Shown in pieces: positions 28,862-37,336 of a stretch of 64,000 nucleotides of DNA (position 1 is the stretch's first letter; each line of letters begins with the position of its first letter). This DNA is from Myxococcales bacterium (lineage in GTDB: Bacteria; Myxococcota_A; Polyangia; Haliangiales; Haliangiaceae), in the NCBI GenBank assembly GCA_016717005.1, contig JADJUF010000038.1, positions 1 to 64,000 on the forward strand, read 5' to 3'. Both the position numbers and the translations under genes were made by a program. Below the pieces are notes generated by a model that saw only the letters and a program-made list of their open reading frames with translations, did not search any database and had not been told where the DNA came from.

Positions 28862-29674
28862 TCAGTCGCCCGCGACCAACCCGGCGACGCGCACGGCAAA
28901 CGTCGCGGGCTGATCGAGGAACGGCCAGTGCCCGGCGGGGCTTACCTCGATCGTGGGGACCGCGGCCTCGGCCAGGAGCGCGCGCGAGCGTGGGCTGGCG
29001 CCGCCGGGGTGGCCGGCGACGTAGGTGAGCGGCACGGTCAGCGCGGCCCGGCGCCGGGCCGAGTCCTCGTCGCGCGACCACGCGACCAGATCCACCGAGT
29101 AGCGCCACAGCTGCGCTGGCGCCGCGGTGGCGAGGCGCTGGCCGTAGCCGGCGATGATCGGATCGGCGTGGGCCGCGAGCCGCGCGCTGACCTCGGCGTG
29201 GCCGTGCGCGACGTAGTCGGCGAGCGCGTAGCCGGCGATCTGGCTCGAGTACGTGCAGTCGGGGAGCGCCACGTTGCCGTCGACGTCGATCACCTGGGCG
29301 ACGACCTCGGGCGCGCGCGCGGCCAGCGCGGTGGCGATGACACCACCCAACGAGTGGCCGATCACCACGACCGGCGCGGCCGGCGCCAGCCAGGTCGCGA
29401 GCAGCGCGGCGGTGGCGTCGATCGACGGCGGGCTCGCCCAGGCCGCGGCGCCGGCGTCCTCGAGCGCGCGCGCGCCGCCGTGGCCGGGCAGGTCGATCAG
29501 CAGGTGGGCGCAGTGGGCTAGCGCCGCCGCCGCGGTGATCGGCGCGAACGTCGTGGCCAGCTCGCCGAGGCCGTGCAGCCACACGATCGTCGGGCTGGCG
29601 GGGCCGGTCGTGGGGCCGATCCGGCGCACCGACCAGCCCCGGTCTCCGGTCGCGTGCGTCGTCGGGTTGATCAC
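28862..29674 (-). CDS. Alpha/beta hydrolase
   Basis: A 270-residue alpha/beta-hydrolase-fold enzyme. The oxyanion HG motif lies in VWLHGLGE, the nucleophile elbow is GHSLGG (Ser108), and the catalytic His is likely His249 (SPAGHWPF); the acid is probably Asp in the VAGHPGG region or nearby. No signal peptide, so cytoplasmic. Substrate unknown; esterase or lactonase-like activity is possible. The start is GTG 29674, 6 nt downstream of TAGCAT. The first codons (INPTTHATG) and this promoter are repeated three times upstream in the array at 29652-29957. Confidence 0.85.
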   Translation of the reverse strand: MINPTTHATGDRGWSVRRIGPTTGPASPTIVWLHGLGELATTFAPITAAAALAHCAHLLIDLPGHGGARALEDAGAAAWASPPSIDATAALLATWLAPAAPVVVIGHSLGGVIATALAARAPEVVAQVIDVDGNVALPDCTYSSQIAGYALADYVAHGHAEVSARLAAHADPIIAGYGQRLATAAPAQLWRYSVDLVAWSRDEDSARRRAALTVPLTYVAGHPGGASPRSRALLAEAAVPTIEVSPAGHWPFLDQPATFAVRVAGLVAGD

Positions 29675-29680
29675 TGCGTC

Positions 29681-29686
29681 ATGCTA
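29681..29686 (-). promoter_or_regulatory. -10 box TAGCAT (minus strand), leaderless start predicted
   Basis: TAGCAT on the minus strand lies 6 nt before GTG 29674. The corresponding bases in the upstream repeat copies read GAGCAT, so only the copy next to the gene keeps the T. Confidence 0.5.
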
Positions 29687-29945
29687 GACGATGGACGGGG
29701 CGGCGTGGCGGCGCCGCGCACCGACCCGCCGCGGGCTCCGGCAGTGTGCGTCGTCGGGTCGATCACGGCGCCATGCTCGACGATGGCCGGGGTGGCGTGG
29801 CGGCGCCCCGATCTGCCGCGGGCTCCGGTAGTGTGGGTCGTCGGGTCGATCACGGCGCCATGCTCGACGATGGCCGGGGTGGCGTGGCGGCGCCCCGACC
29901 CGCCGCGGGCTCCGGTAGTGTGCGTCGTCGGGTCGAGCACTGCGC

Positions 29946-29951
29946 TATGCT
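29946..29951 (+). promoter_or_regulatory. -10 box TATGCT, leaderless start predicted
   Basis: TATGCT lies 6 nt before ATG 29958 and is formed by the last repeat unit of the echo array. Confidence 0.55.
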
Positions 29952-29957
29952 GGCGCC

Positions 29958-30416
29958 ATGAGAACCGTCGCCGTCGCCGTGGCCGCCACCGCCTTGCTCG
30001 CGTGTCATCAGTCCGAGGCCAAGCGCAAGCCGCTGCCGCCGGATCAAGCGGCCGAGCTGCTGCACGATCGGGTCTGGCTCGATCACGCGCCGCGCACGCC
30101 CAGCGATCGCTTCCAGCTGGTGATGTTCGACGAGACCGGCGGCGCGATCCGGCAGCACCGCACGATCTGGAAGGGCGACTTCGAGGTGTTCTTCCACGAG
30201 GTCGACGGCGGCGAGCTCGAGTACTTCCTGCCCGCGTCCGGCACCACCATGCGCTCGACCTTCCGGATCACGCCGGTCGACGGTCCCGACCACGCCGACC
30301 ACAAGCTGGTCATCGACCACCCGCCCACCGGCCCCCGCGAGTACTTCGGCTGGCGGCTCGAGCGCGGTACCGCCGACGCGTGGCTCGCCAAGACCTTCGG
30401 CACGCCCGCGCGCTAG
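29958..30416 (+). CDS. Small lipoprotein of unknown function
   Basis: A 152-residue lipoprotein (signal AATALLAC, Cys16). The mature domain is beta-rich with several aromatic and charged clusters (HRTIWKGDFEVFFHEVDGGE; HPPTGPREYFGWRLERG). No family recognised. It is a single gene, promoter at 29946, followed by the 48-bp repeat array. Confidence 0.6.
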   Translation: MRTVAVAVAATALLACHQSEAKRKPLPPDQAAELLHDRVWLDHAPRTPSDRFQLVMFDETGGAIRQHRTIWKGDFEVFFHEVDGGELEYFLPASGTTMRSTFRITPVDGPDHADHKLVIDHPPTGPREYFGWRLERGTADAWLAKTFGTPAR

Positions 30417-30539
30417 CCACCGCCGACCCGTCTCGGGCCAAGGCCCGAGTCCGCGACTTCGTGAGCGGCGTCTCCCGCGGATCGCGCGCGACGCCGCCTG
30501 GGTCTCGCTCGCGCCGTGGTCCAACGTCCCGCGAGACTG

Positions 30540-30835
30540 CGCCAGCTCGGCGCGTGTCGGTCGGGCGCCGCTGCTCCCGAGGGACAGCGCCAGTTCCGCG
30601 CGCGTCGGCCGGGCCCCGCTGTCGCCGAGGGACAGCGCCAGTTCCGCGCGCCTCGGCCGGGCGCCGCTGCTGACGAGGAACAGCGCCAGTTCCGCGCGCG
30701 TCGGTCGGGCGCCGCTGCTGCCGAGGGACAGCGCCAGTTCCGCGCGCGTCGGTCGGGCGCCGCTGTTCCTGAGAGACAGCGCCAGTTCCGCGCGCCTCGG
30801 TCGGGCCCCGGCCGCTCCCGGCCGCGTGGTCCGCG
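30540..30835. repeat. 48-bp tandem array, six copies, open on both strands
   Basis: CAGTTCCGCGCG recurs at 30591, 30639, 30687, 30735 and 30783, exactly 48 bp apart, with one earlier decayed copy. Because 48 is 16 codons, frames stay open: plus strand gives GQRQFRARRSGAAAAE-type repeats, minus strand gives AELALSLGSSGARPTR-type repeats. I cannot tell whether either is translated. Bases 30417-30539 show nothing else. Confidence 0.85.
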
Positions 30836-30941
30836 CTTGACAACGGTCGCGACCTGTCGCGTCATCCGGGGCGGTGGCGTGGTGCTGCCCCACGGCGCGC
30901 CGAGTTGAGCGGGCGCCTGGATAGCTTGCTGGGAGGGTGTG

Positions 30942-33900
30942 ATGTCGCAGAAGTTCGATTCCTTGGGTGCGCTGCTCGAGTCAGCGTGGGTGGCGGCGCG
31001 GTCGCACGAGCCGGTCGTGGGTGCCGTGTCGGTCGCCGACGTCGCGGCGCTGCGGGTGCGGCTGGACGCCCTGGCGGCCGAGCGGGCGCGCGCGGATGCG
31101 GACCTGACCGCCGCCGATCGCGCCGAGGTCGAACAGGCGCTGATGACGATCTACGCGCGGGCCGGCGTCGTCGCGCTGGCGGCCGGCGACGAGGCGACCT
31201 CGGCCACGTGGCTCGCGGCGGCGCGCGCGCACGCCCGCGATGCCGATCAGCGCGAGCTGCTCGACGCGGCCCAGGCCTCGCCGGCGCGCTACCAGCGGCT
31301 CGCGCACGCGCGCTACCTGTTCACGAACGACCGCGAGCGCGCCGCGCGGAAGGTGTGCGCGGGCCTGGCGCGCGACCGAGCCGGTGACGCCATCGCCCGC
31401 GCCGCCCGCGCCGAGCTCGACGCGCCGCGGCCGCTCCGCGGCGACGGCCCCACCCTGGCGCGGTGGAACGGCTGCGGGGTCGGCTTCTACGGCCGCCGCG
31501 ATCAGCGCGGCGACGGCTCGTACACGACCACGCACTGCGTCTCGGTCGCCTGGGTGCCCCTGCTGCCGATCGGCGCGTACGTGGTCACCGACGAGCCCGG
31601 TGGCTACCGGATCTTCGCGCGCGCGCCGTTGTCGACGTTCGCGCGGCTGGCGCGGCTCGCCGTGATCGCGGCCGTGGTGCTGGGCATCGGCGGGCTCGCG
31701 CTCCATCAGCACCTGACCGACCCGGGCCGGCTGGCGCGCAAGCGCTTCGACGCGGCGCTGGCGTCGACCGAGCGGGGCGATCGCGAGGCCGCGCTGCAGC
31801 GGCTCGATCGCGAGCTCACGGGGCCCGACTTCGAGCGCGTCGACGCGGATCGACGCGAGCGCGCCGGCGCCGCCGTGATCCGGCTGACGGCCGCCTTGGT
31901 GCCGACGCCGCTGGCGCCGGGCGATCTCGATCAGGCGCTGCGGGTCGTGCGCCGGTACCAGGCGCTGCCGGGGCCGGCCAAGGAAGGCCAGGCGCGTGAG
32001 GCCATGCTCGCCGCGCTCGATGGCTGGATGGCCGCGCTGCACGACGTGCCCGACGCCGAGCTGACGATCTTGCGCGAGGCGGCGGCGCTGGCGCGCAGCG
32101 GGCACGATGTCGGCCGCACGGCGGCGCTCGACGCACGCATGCTCACGCTCCGCCTGCAGATGGCGGCCGCGCTCGCCGAGGCCGAGCCGACCGAGGCCGT
32201 CGCGATCTTGATGGCTGCGCCGCGGACGCCGGAGACGACGGCCGCGGCCGGCAAGGCCCTCGCCGCGCTCGCGGACACGCCGGCGCTGCTCGACGACGCG
32301 TCGGGCGAGGTCGAGGCGTGGCTGGCCGCGGCGTCGCCTGACGATCCCGATCGAGCCAAGGTGAGCGACGCGCGCGACCGCGCGGCCGCCGCCCGGGCGG
32401 AGGCCGACGACGAGCAGCGCACCCCGGCGGACCTCGCCGCCGCGGTCCGGCGCCGCCCGTGGGATCAGCGCGCCGCGATCCGCCTGGCCGGGATCGACTT
32501 CGACGCTGGGCGGCTCGACGCGGCGGCGGCCCGGCTGCAGGCGTTCGGCGCGGCCGGCCAGCTGGTGCGCGATGGCCGGGTGATGCTCAGCCAGCTCGCC
32601 GCGGCGCGCGGCGACCTCGACCAGGCCGACGCCATCCTGACCGCGATGCTGGCCCCGCGGCTGCGCCGGTTCGTCGCGGCCGGGGGCACCCTCGACGAGG
32701 CGGCCCAGGAGGCCGAGGCGCAGGTGCGGGCCAGGTTGCAGCGCGACGACGTCCCGGGCGCGCTGCGGGCCAAGGTCAACGCCGCGGCGACCGACGCCGA
32801 GCGCAGCGACGCCGTGATGACGTGGATGCGCGAGCAGATCGAGGCCGCCCCTGCCGTGGTCAGCGCGCAGGCGGCCTACGTCGCGCTCGGCGACGTCGTC
32901 CCGGCGTCGCTCGCGCTGGGCACCTACAAGGTGCGCCGGGCGCAGATCGCCAGCGGCCCGGCTCGCGAGGCGTTGCTCGGCGAGGCGGAGCGGGTCTTCC
33001 TCTCGATCAGCGCTGCCGCCGAGGGCCAACCCGAGTTTCACCTCGGGCTCGGCGAGATCTACGCGCGCCTCGGCAAGGTCGACGAATCCGAGGCCGAGCT
33101 GCGCGGACTCCTGGCCAAGGCAGATCCGGTCCTGACCTTTCGTGTCGCGCAGCTCTACCGGGAGATCGGCAGCACCGCGCGCGCGACCGAGGTCGCGACG
33201 ACGCTGTTCGCGACGGCGCCGACGGAGATACGGAGCGACGTCGCGGTCCTGCTCGCGCTCCTGACCGACGAAGAGGACGCGCGCGAGGGGTGGTATCTGA
33301 AGGCCGACCAGCGATCGCCGTTCGTGCAGTCGTCGCTGCTCGAGCTGGCCGCGGGGCGCATGCAGCGTGCCGGTCAGTGGGCGGCGTGCGCGGGCAAGTA
33401 TGAGGAGGCGGCGCGGACCTGCCTGGCCACGGCGAACGCGTCGAACCTGGCCGGCTACAACAACGCCGCGGTCGCGTACTTGCACGCCTACGGTTGCTCG
33501 GGTGACATCGCCGACGTCGCCAAGGCCGAGGCCGCGATGGAGAAGGCCTACCGGGCAACCGCCGACGATCCGATCGTCGTCGGCAACCTGGCGGCCCTGT
33601 TGCGGCACAAGGCCGCGATCCGGGTGCTCGCGCGCCGGGTCGACGCGCGGCTCCTCAAGCTCGACGGCGAGACGGCGTTCGACGTGGTGACGGCGCTCGC
33701 GCGTGATGACCAGGCCGACCCGATCCAGGCGGAGCTGAGCGGGGATCCTGCCTGGCGTCGGGCCATCGACCTGGCCGCCCAGTATCAGATCCTCGCGCCG
33801 AACAACCCCGACGCCTACGCGGTGGTGCTGGGCGCGGCCGACTTCCGGCAGGACGCGGTCGCGGCCGCGGCCGTCGTCGACCGGATGCGGCAGGCGAAGG

Positions 33901-34547
33901 CGCTCGACACCAGCGACGCGGCGCGGGCGCGGGCGCGGGTCGAGCGCGGCGACGACGACGCCAAGTACGTCGAGGCCGCGACCACGCTGATCGACCACAT
34001 GACGAGCGTCGTCGAGCGACCGCGCGTCGATCCCCGGACCGCGGCGCTGGCGCACGTGCTCCGCGCAGCGGCGCGTGGTCGGGTCGGCTGGCGCCGGGCC
34101 ACGCCCGCCGACCTCGATGCGTGCCTGGCCGACGAGGCCGCGGCAACGCGGCTGTGGCCGGCGCTCGCGACCGGCACGGTCGCCGTCGACTGCGCGATCG
34201 ACCGCATCGCGCTGGCGACGCCCGATGCCAGCCGGTGGCAACAGCTCCGACGGACGCGCGCGGCCGTCGACGTCGCCGCGGACCTCGCGACCGCCCGGGA
34301 TCCCCTGTGGGCCGTCTTGACGGCAGCCCCGACCTGGACCGAGGTGGCCGCGCACGCGCGCGCAGCGCACGGACGCCCAGGGCTCGATGCCGTCAAGCTG
34401 GCGCTGCTCATCGACGATCCCGCCCTCGCCGCGCGCGCCAAGGCGTCACGGGCCGACCCGCTCGTGCGTCTCCGGCTCGAGTTCCAGCGCCTCTCGGATC
34501 CCACCGACCCCGCGGTCGCCCGCGATCTCGAGCTACTCGCCCGGTGA
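30942..34547 (+). CDS. Large membrane-anchored TPR-rich protein
   Basis: A 1201-residue protein with a good ribosome-binding site (GGGAGGG, 30931-30937) before ATG 30942. Residues about 160-225 hold a short domain seen in many bacterial membrane proteins (WNGCGVGFYGRRDQRGDGSY, then TTTHCVSVAWVPLLPIGAYV). One transmembrane helix follows (LAVIAAVVLGIGGLALHQHL, near 240). The remaining ~950 residues are Ala/Leu-rich helical repeats, with TPR-like text (PEFHLGLGEIYARLGKVDES; ANASNLAGYNNAAVAYLHAY). Probably a scaffold for a membrane complex; partners unknown. The gene is intact and its stop is directly followed by REP-like DNA. Confidence 0.75.
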   Translation: MSQKFDSLGALLESAWVAARSHEPVVGAVSVADVAALRVRLDALAAERARADADLTAADRAEVEQALMTIYARAGVVALAAGDEATSATWLAAARAHARDADQRELLDAAQASPARYQRLAHARYLFTNDRERAARKVCAGLARDRAGDAIARAARAELDAPRPLRGDGPTLARWNGCGVGFYGRRDQRGDGSYTTTHCVSVAWVPLLPIGAYVVTDEPGGYRIFARAPLSTFARLARLAVIAAVVLGIGGLALHQHLTDPGRLARKRFDAALASTERGDREAALQRLDRELTGPDFERVDADRRERAGAAVIRLTAALVPTPLAPGDLDQALRVVRRYQALPGPAKEGQAREAMLAALDGWMAALHDVPDAELTILREAAALARSGHDVGRTAALDARMLTLRLQMAAALAEAEPTEAVAILMAAPRTPETTAAAGKALAALADTPALLDDASGEVEAWLAAASPDDPDRAKVSDARDRAAAARAEADDEQRTPADLAAAVRRRPWDQRAAIRLAGIDFDAGRLDAAAARLQAFGAAGQLVRDGRVMLSQLAAARGDLDQADAILTAMLAPRLRRFVAAGGTLDEAAQEAEAQVRARLQRDDVPGALRAKVNAAATDAERSDAVMTWMREQIEAAPAVVSAQAAYVALGDVVPASLALGTYKVRRAQIASGPAREALLGEAERVFLSISAAAEGQPEFHLGLGEIYARLGKVDESEAELRGLLAKADPVLTFRVAQLYREIGSTARATEVATTLFATAPTEIRSDVAVLLALLTDEEDAREGWYLKADQRSPFVQSSLLELAAGRMQRAGQWAACAGKYEEAARTCLATANASNLAGYNNAAVAYLHAYGCSGDIADVAKAEAAMEKAYRATADDPIVVGNLAALLRHKAAIRVLARRVDARLLKLDGETAFDVVTALARDDQADPIQAELSGDPAWRRAIDLAAQYQILAPNNPDAYAVVLGAADFRQDAVAAAAVVDRMRQAKALDTSDAARARARVERGDDDAKYVEAATTLIDHMTSVVERPRVDPRTAALAHVLRAAARGRVGWRRATPADLDACLADEAAATRLWPALATGTVAVDCAIDRIALATPDASRWQQLRRTRAAVDVAADLATARDPLWAVLTAAPTWTEVAAHARAAHGRPGLDAVKLALLIDDPALAARAKASRADPLVRLRLEFQRLSDPTDPAVARDLELLAR

Positions 34548-34559
34548 GCGGGTCGTGGC

Positions 34560-35040
34560 CACGGGCTCGCTGGGGACCGGCTCATGGGTCGTAAGTAAAT
34601 TGAACTACTCGACTTTTCGACCGTGCCGGCGATGGCGGCGGTCGGGTCGGCGCTCGACGAAGCGGGCGAGCAGGTCGTGCTCGTTGATTTCTGCGCCGGC
34701 GAATAGGGGACAGGATCTACCCCTTCAACCAATTCTAATCATTTAGGAATTTCGACCTACCGCGTCGAAATAGGGGACAGGATCGTGGGTCGTAACCGTT
34801 TAGAACAACACACCTATTTGACTGCACCGCGTCAGAATGGCCTGAGGCGAGTTCATAAATCCGCCTACCGATTCGACCACGCATCGGGACCGACCCACCC
34901 CACGCGTGAATCAGCCTCGACGCGGTAGGTCGAAATTCCTCAGCGATCCTGCGGCTTTGAAGGGGTAGACCCCCTATTCTGACGCGGTGAGCTCAAAAAA
35001 ACGGCCCTGATTTCAGGTGCCTGGATGGGTAGATCCGGTC
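34560..35040. repeat. REP-like locus B with long inverted repeat and a copied gene fragment
   Basis: AT-richer block. AATTTCGACCTACCGCGTCG (34748-34767) is matched in inverted orientation at 34917-34936, with GGGGACAGGATC motifs beside it (34705, 34773). After the right arm come TCCTCAGCGATCCTGCGG and a GGGGTAGACCCCC palindrome, the same core order as loci A and C. At 34630-34703 there is a roughly 70-bp copy of codons near the 3' end of the adjacent glycosyltransferase gene (its original is at 35131-35201), so the element separates a gene from a displaced piece of itself. Confidence 0.8.
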
Positions 35041-35044
35041 CCCT

Positions 35045-36115
35045 TCAGCGGGGCTGGGCGGCGATCGTGAGGAAGTGATCGACGGCGGTGAGGAGCTCGC
35101 GGTTGCCGTCCTGGTGGTAGCCGGCGAGGGCGGCGGTCAGGTCGGGGAGGCGCTCGACGAAGCGGGCGAGCAGGTCAGGCTCGTTGATGTCGGCGGCGGC
35201 GAGGCCGTAGCCCTCCTTGGCGAGGTAGCGCGCGTTCATGATCTGCTCGAACTGACCGGCGAGCGGGATCGCGAGCATGGGCTTGTGCAGGAACACCGCC
35301 TCACCCATGAGCGTGAAGCCGCCGCCGGCGACCACGCCGGCCGCGGTCGCGAGATCGTCGATGAAGCCGGCCTCGCTGAACGGCCGGAACCGCAGCGCGC
35401 CGTCGTGCTCCTCGGTCGCGAGCCCCGGGCGCATGCCGTAGATCCGGCACTCGCGGCCGAGCGCGCGCAGCGCGGCCTCGAGCGCGGCGTTGGCGCCGGG
35501 CTGGTAGACCAGCAGGTGATCGCCGGGGCCGGGCGTGGCGGCGAGGATCTCGGGCCGCAGGATCGGCGGGAACAGGAACGTGTCGGCCTTGCGGATCGGC
35601 GGGCGGAAGAACGAGGTGATGTAGTACGCGTCGCAGAACGGCAGCTTCGACTTGATGAACGCCTTGGTCAGCTGGAACGTGACGCCGTCGTCGCCGATGA
35701 TGTCGTCGGGCAGCGCGCAGCGGTGGATGATCTGCATGTTGTCGATCGACAGGATCGGCAGGCGGTGGTTCTTGGCGTAGAGGTGCGTCCACGACTCGAA
35801 GTCGCTGATGACCGCCTCGGGCTCGAACGCGCCGATCAGATCGAAGTACGCCCCGATGTTGTCGGGCAGCCCGAGCGCGCCGCCGACGACGTTGGACCAC
35901 AGGGTCTTGCCACGGCGCACGCGGTTCTCCTCGAGGACCATGTGCAGGCCGTGGATGCGGTTGACGCCGTCGAAGCGCTTGCCGAGGAAGTCGACCGCGC
36001 GCCCCGAGGCCATGATCTCGACCTCGTGGCCGGCCGCGACCAGGTGCTCGAGCACGACGCGCGAGCGCATCGCGTGGCCCATGCCTTCACCCACCACGCC
36101 GTAGAGAATTCGCAT
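35045..36115 (-). CDS. Glycosyltransferase, MJ1255/VC2487 family (GT28-like)
   Basis: A 356-residue GT-B fold protein. It starts MRILYGVVGEGMGHAMRS, the glycine-rich N-terminal loop of the family, and has the donor-binding C-terminal motif GVVAGGGFTLMGEAVFLHKP with PLAGQFEQIMNARYLAKEG. Relatives are MurG-like enzymes that use nucleotide sugars; acceptor unknown. No signal peptide; probably peripheral at the inner membrane. It is transcribed divergently from the gene at 36139, with overlapping -10 boxes. The 3' end of its coding sequence is partly duplicated 430 bp further on. Confidence 0.85.
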   Translation of the reverse strand: MRILYGVVGEGMGHAMRSRVVLEHLVAAGHEVEIMASGRAVDFLGKRFDGVNRIHGLHMVLEENRVRRGKTLWSNVVGGALGLPDNIGAYFDLIGAFEPEAVISDFESWTHLYAKNHRLPILSIDNMQIIHRCALPDDIIGDDGVTFQLTKAFIKSKLPFCDAYYITSFFRPPIRKADTFLFPPILRPEILAATPGPGDHLLVYQPGANAALEAALRALGRECRIYGMRPGLATEEHDGALRFRPFSEAGFIDDLATAAGVVAGGGFTLMGEAVFLHKPMLAIPLAGQFEQIMNARYLAKEGYGLAAADINEPDLLARFVERLPDLTAALAGYHQDGNRELLTAVDHFLTIAAQPR

Positions 36116-36123
36116 CGGCGACG

Positions 36124-36130
36124 ATACTAT
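36124..36130. promoter_or_regulatory. Overlapping divergent -10 boxes (ATACTAT)
   Basis: Read on the plus strand, TACTAT (36125-36130) is 8 nt before GTG 36139. Read on the minus strand, TAGTAT (36129-36124) is 8 nt before ATG 36115. One 7-bp motif therefore serves two back-to-back leaderless starts only 23 bp apart. Confidence 0.6.
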
Positions 36131-36138
36131 CCGGCATC

Positions 36139-37008
36139 GTGCGCCGACGGGTGTGGTGCGAGACTCTGGCCTTCGACGAGGTCGCGCGGCCGGCGTTGAT
36201 CGCGGCGCTGCGCGCGCGCGGGATCGCGCTGGTGCTGGCGGTGCGACCGTGGCAGCTGGGCGAGGTCGACGCGCTGGTGCGACGGCTGCAAGCCGCAGGG
36301 CTGGTGGTGGCGCTGTGGCCGATGATCGACGACGCGGCCGGGCGCTGGGCGAGCGTGGCCTCGGCCACGGCCTTCCTCGCGTTCGCCGACGCGGTCGTCG
36401 CGACCGCCCCGACCTGCGACGAGCTGGTGCTCGATCTCGAGCCGCCGCTGGCGGAGCTCGAGGCGTGGAAGGGCGGGCGCCTCGCGCTGAGCGCGCGGCC
36501 GACGCCCGCGGCCTACCGCACCGCCCGCGCCGCGTACGTCGCGGCGGTGACGCGCTGGCGGGCGACGCGCCGGGTGTCGACCGCGGTGCTGCCGTTCCTC
36601 ACCGTCGAGCTCGGCGGCGAGTGGCTGCAACGCCTGCTGGGCACGCCGGTGACCGCGCTGCCGGTCGATCGCCACAGCGTCATGGCGTACACGTCGCTCT
36701 ACGAGGGCTGGTCGCGCGGGCTCGTCGGCCGTCGGCGCGCCGAGGCGCTGTTGACGGTGACCGCGCGCCTCGCCCGCCGCCGCTTCGGCCCGCGCGCCGC
36801 GCTCTCGCTCGGCTGCGTCTCGACCGGCGCGCTCGGCGACGAGCCCGCCTACCGCGGCCCCGACGAGCTCGCCCGCGACGTCGCCCGCGCCCACGCCGCC
36901 GGCATTGACGAGCTGACGGTCTTCGACCTCGGCGGCATGGTCCGCCGGGGCCCTCCCGAGCGCTGGCTCGACGCCATGGGGACCGGGTCTTTCCCTCCAT
37001 GTGCATGA
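36139..37008 (+). CDS. TIM-barrel-like protein of unknown function
   Basis: A 289-residue protein with the rhythm of an (alpha/beta)8 barrel: IALVLAVRPWQLGEVDALVR, AGLVVALWPMIDD, CDELVLDLEPPLAELEAW, HSVMAYTSLYEGWSRG and GIDELTVFDLGGMVRR. Asp/Glu residues at strand ends (DLEPP, DLGG) are what glycoside hydrolase-type or deacetylase-like barrels use, but no family can be named. It shares its promoter region with the glycosyltransferase, suggesting linked glycan metabolism. The last nine residues (GTGSFPPCA) are encoded by REP-like DNA, so the C-terminus has been altered by the repeat. Confidence 0.6.
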   Translation: MRRRVWCETLAFDEVARPALIAALRARGIALVLAVRPWQLGEVDALVRRLQAAGLVVALWPMIDDAAGRWASVASATAFLAFADAVVATAPTCDELVLDLEPPLAELEAWKGGRLALSARPTPAAYRTARAAYVAAVTRWRATRRVSTAVLPFLTVELGGEWLQRLLGTPVTALPVDRHSVMAYTSLYEGWSRGLVGRRRAEALLTVTARLARRRFGPRAALSLGCVSTGALGDEPAYRGPDELARDVARAHAAGIDELTVFDLGGMVRRGPPERWLDAMGTGSFPPCA

Positions 37009-37265
37009 AATCTAAAATACAATTCGGCCTACCGCGTCACAGAAATCTGGGGGACGGGAGCCTGTCCCCATTTCTGACGCGGTGGGCCGAAATTCTCATG
37101 CGATTCTGGTGCATTGAAAGCGGAGACCCCTCCCATTTCTGACGCGGTAGGCCGAAATTCTCATGCGATTCTGGTGCATTGAAAGCGGCAGACCCCCCCC
37201 ATTTCTGACGCGGTAGGCCGAAATTCTCATGCGATTCTAGTGCTTTGAAAGGGTAGATCAGGTCC
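36990..37265. repeat. REP-like locus C: three ~66-bp units plus one inverted unit
   Basis: ATTTCTGACGCGGT begins at 37070, 37135 and 37201 (periods 65 and 66), each followed by AGGCCGAAATTCTCATGCG and a TTGAAAG stretch. Just to the left, CGGCCTACCGCGTCACAGAA (about 37025-37044) is an inverted copy, and between the arms lies the palindrome GGGGACGGGAGCCTGTCCCC. The whole could fold into a large cruciform or hairpin. Confidence 0.85.
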
Positions 37266-37336
37266 CGATCGCGCGGGCGGCGATCCTGGCCCGAGACGTG
37301 CCCGACGATCGCGGAGGGCCATGCGAGGCTCGGCCC

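Larger units (their letters stand above)
29652..29957. repeat. ~87-bp tandem array echoing the hydrolase gene start
   Basis: Copies begin at 29652, 29744, 29831 and 29918 (periods 92, 87, 87). Each carries the reverse complement of the hydrolase promoter, its start codon and about 12 codons; read on the minus strand, the copies give VIDPTTHTTGARG against INPTTHATGDRGW in the gene. The last copy supplies TATGCT, the -10 box of the plus-strand lipoprotein gene. Confidence 0.85.

Noticed and set aside
30981..34370. A 1129-codon open frame antisense to the large TPR protein
   Set aside because: Composition is the usual antisense Arg/Gly/His pattern and there is no start context; the plus strand has a good ribosome-binding site and a membrane helix.
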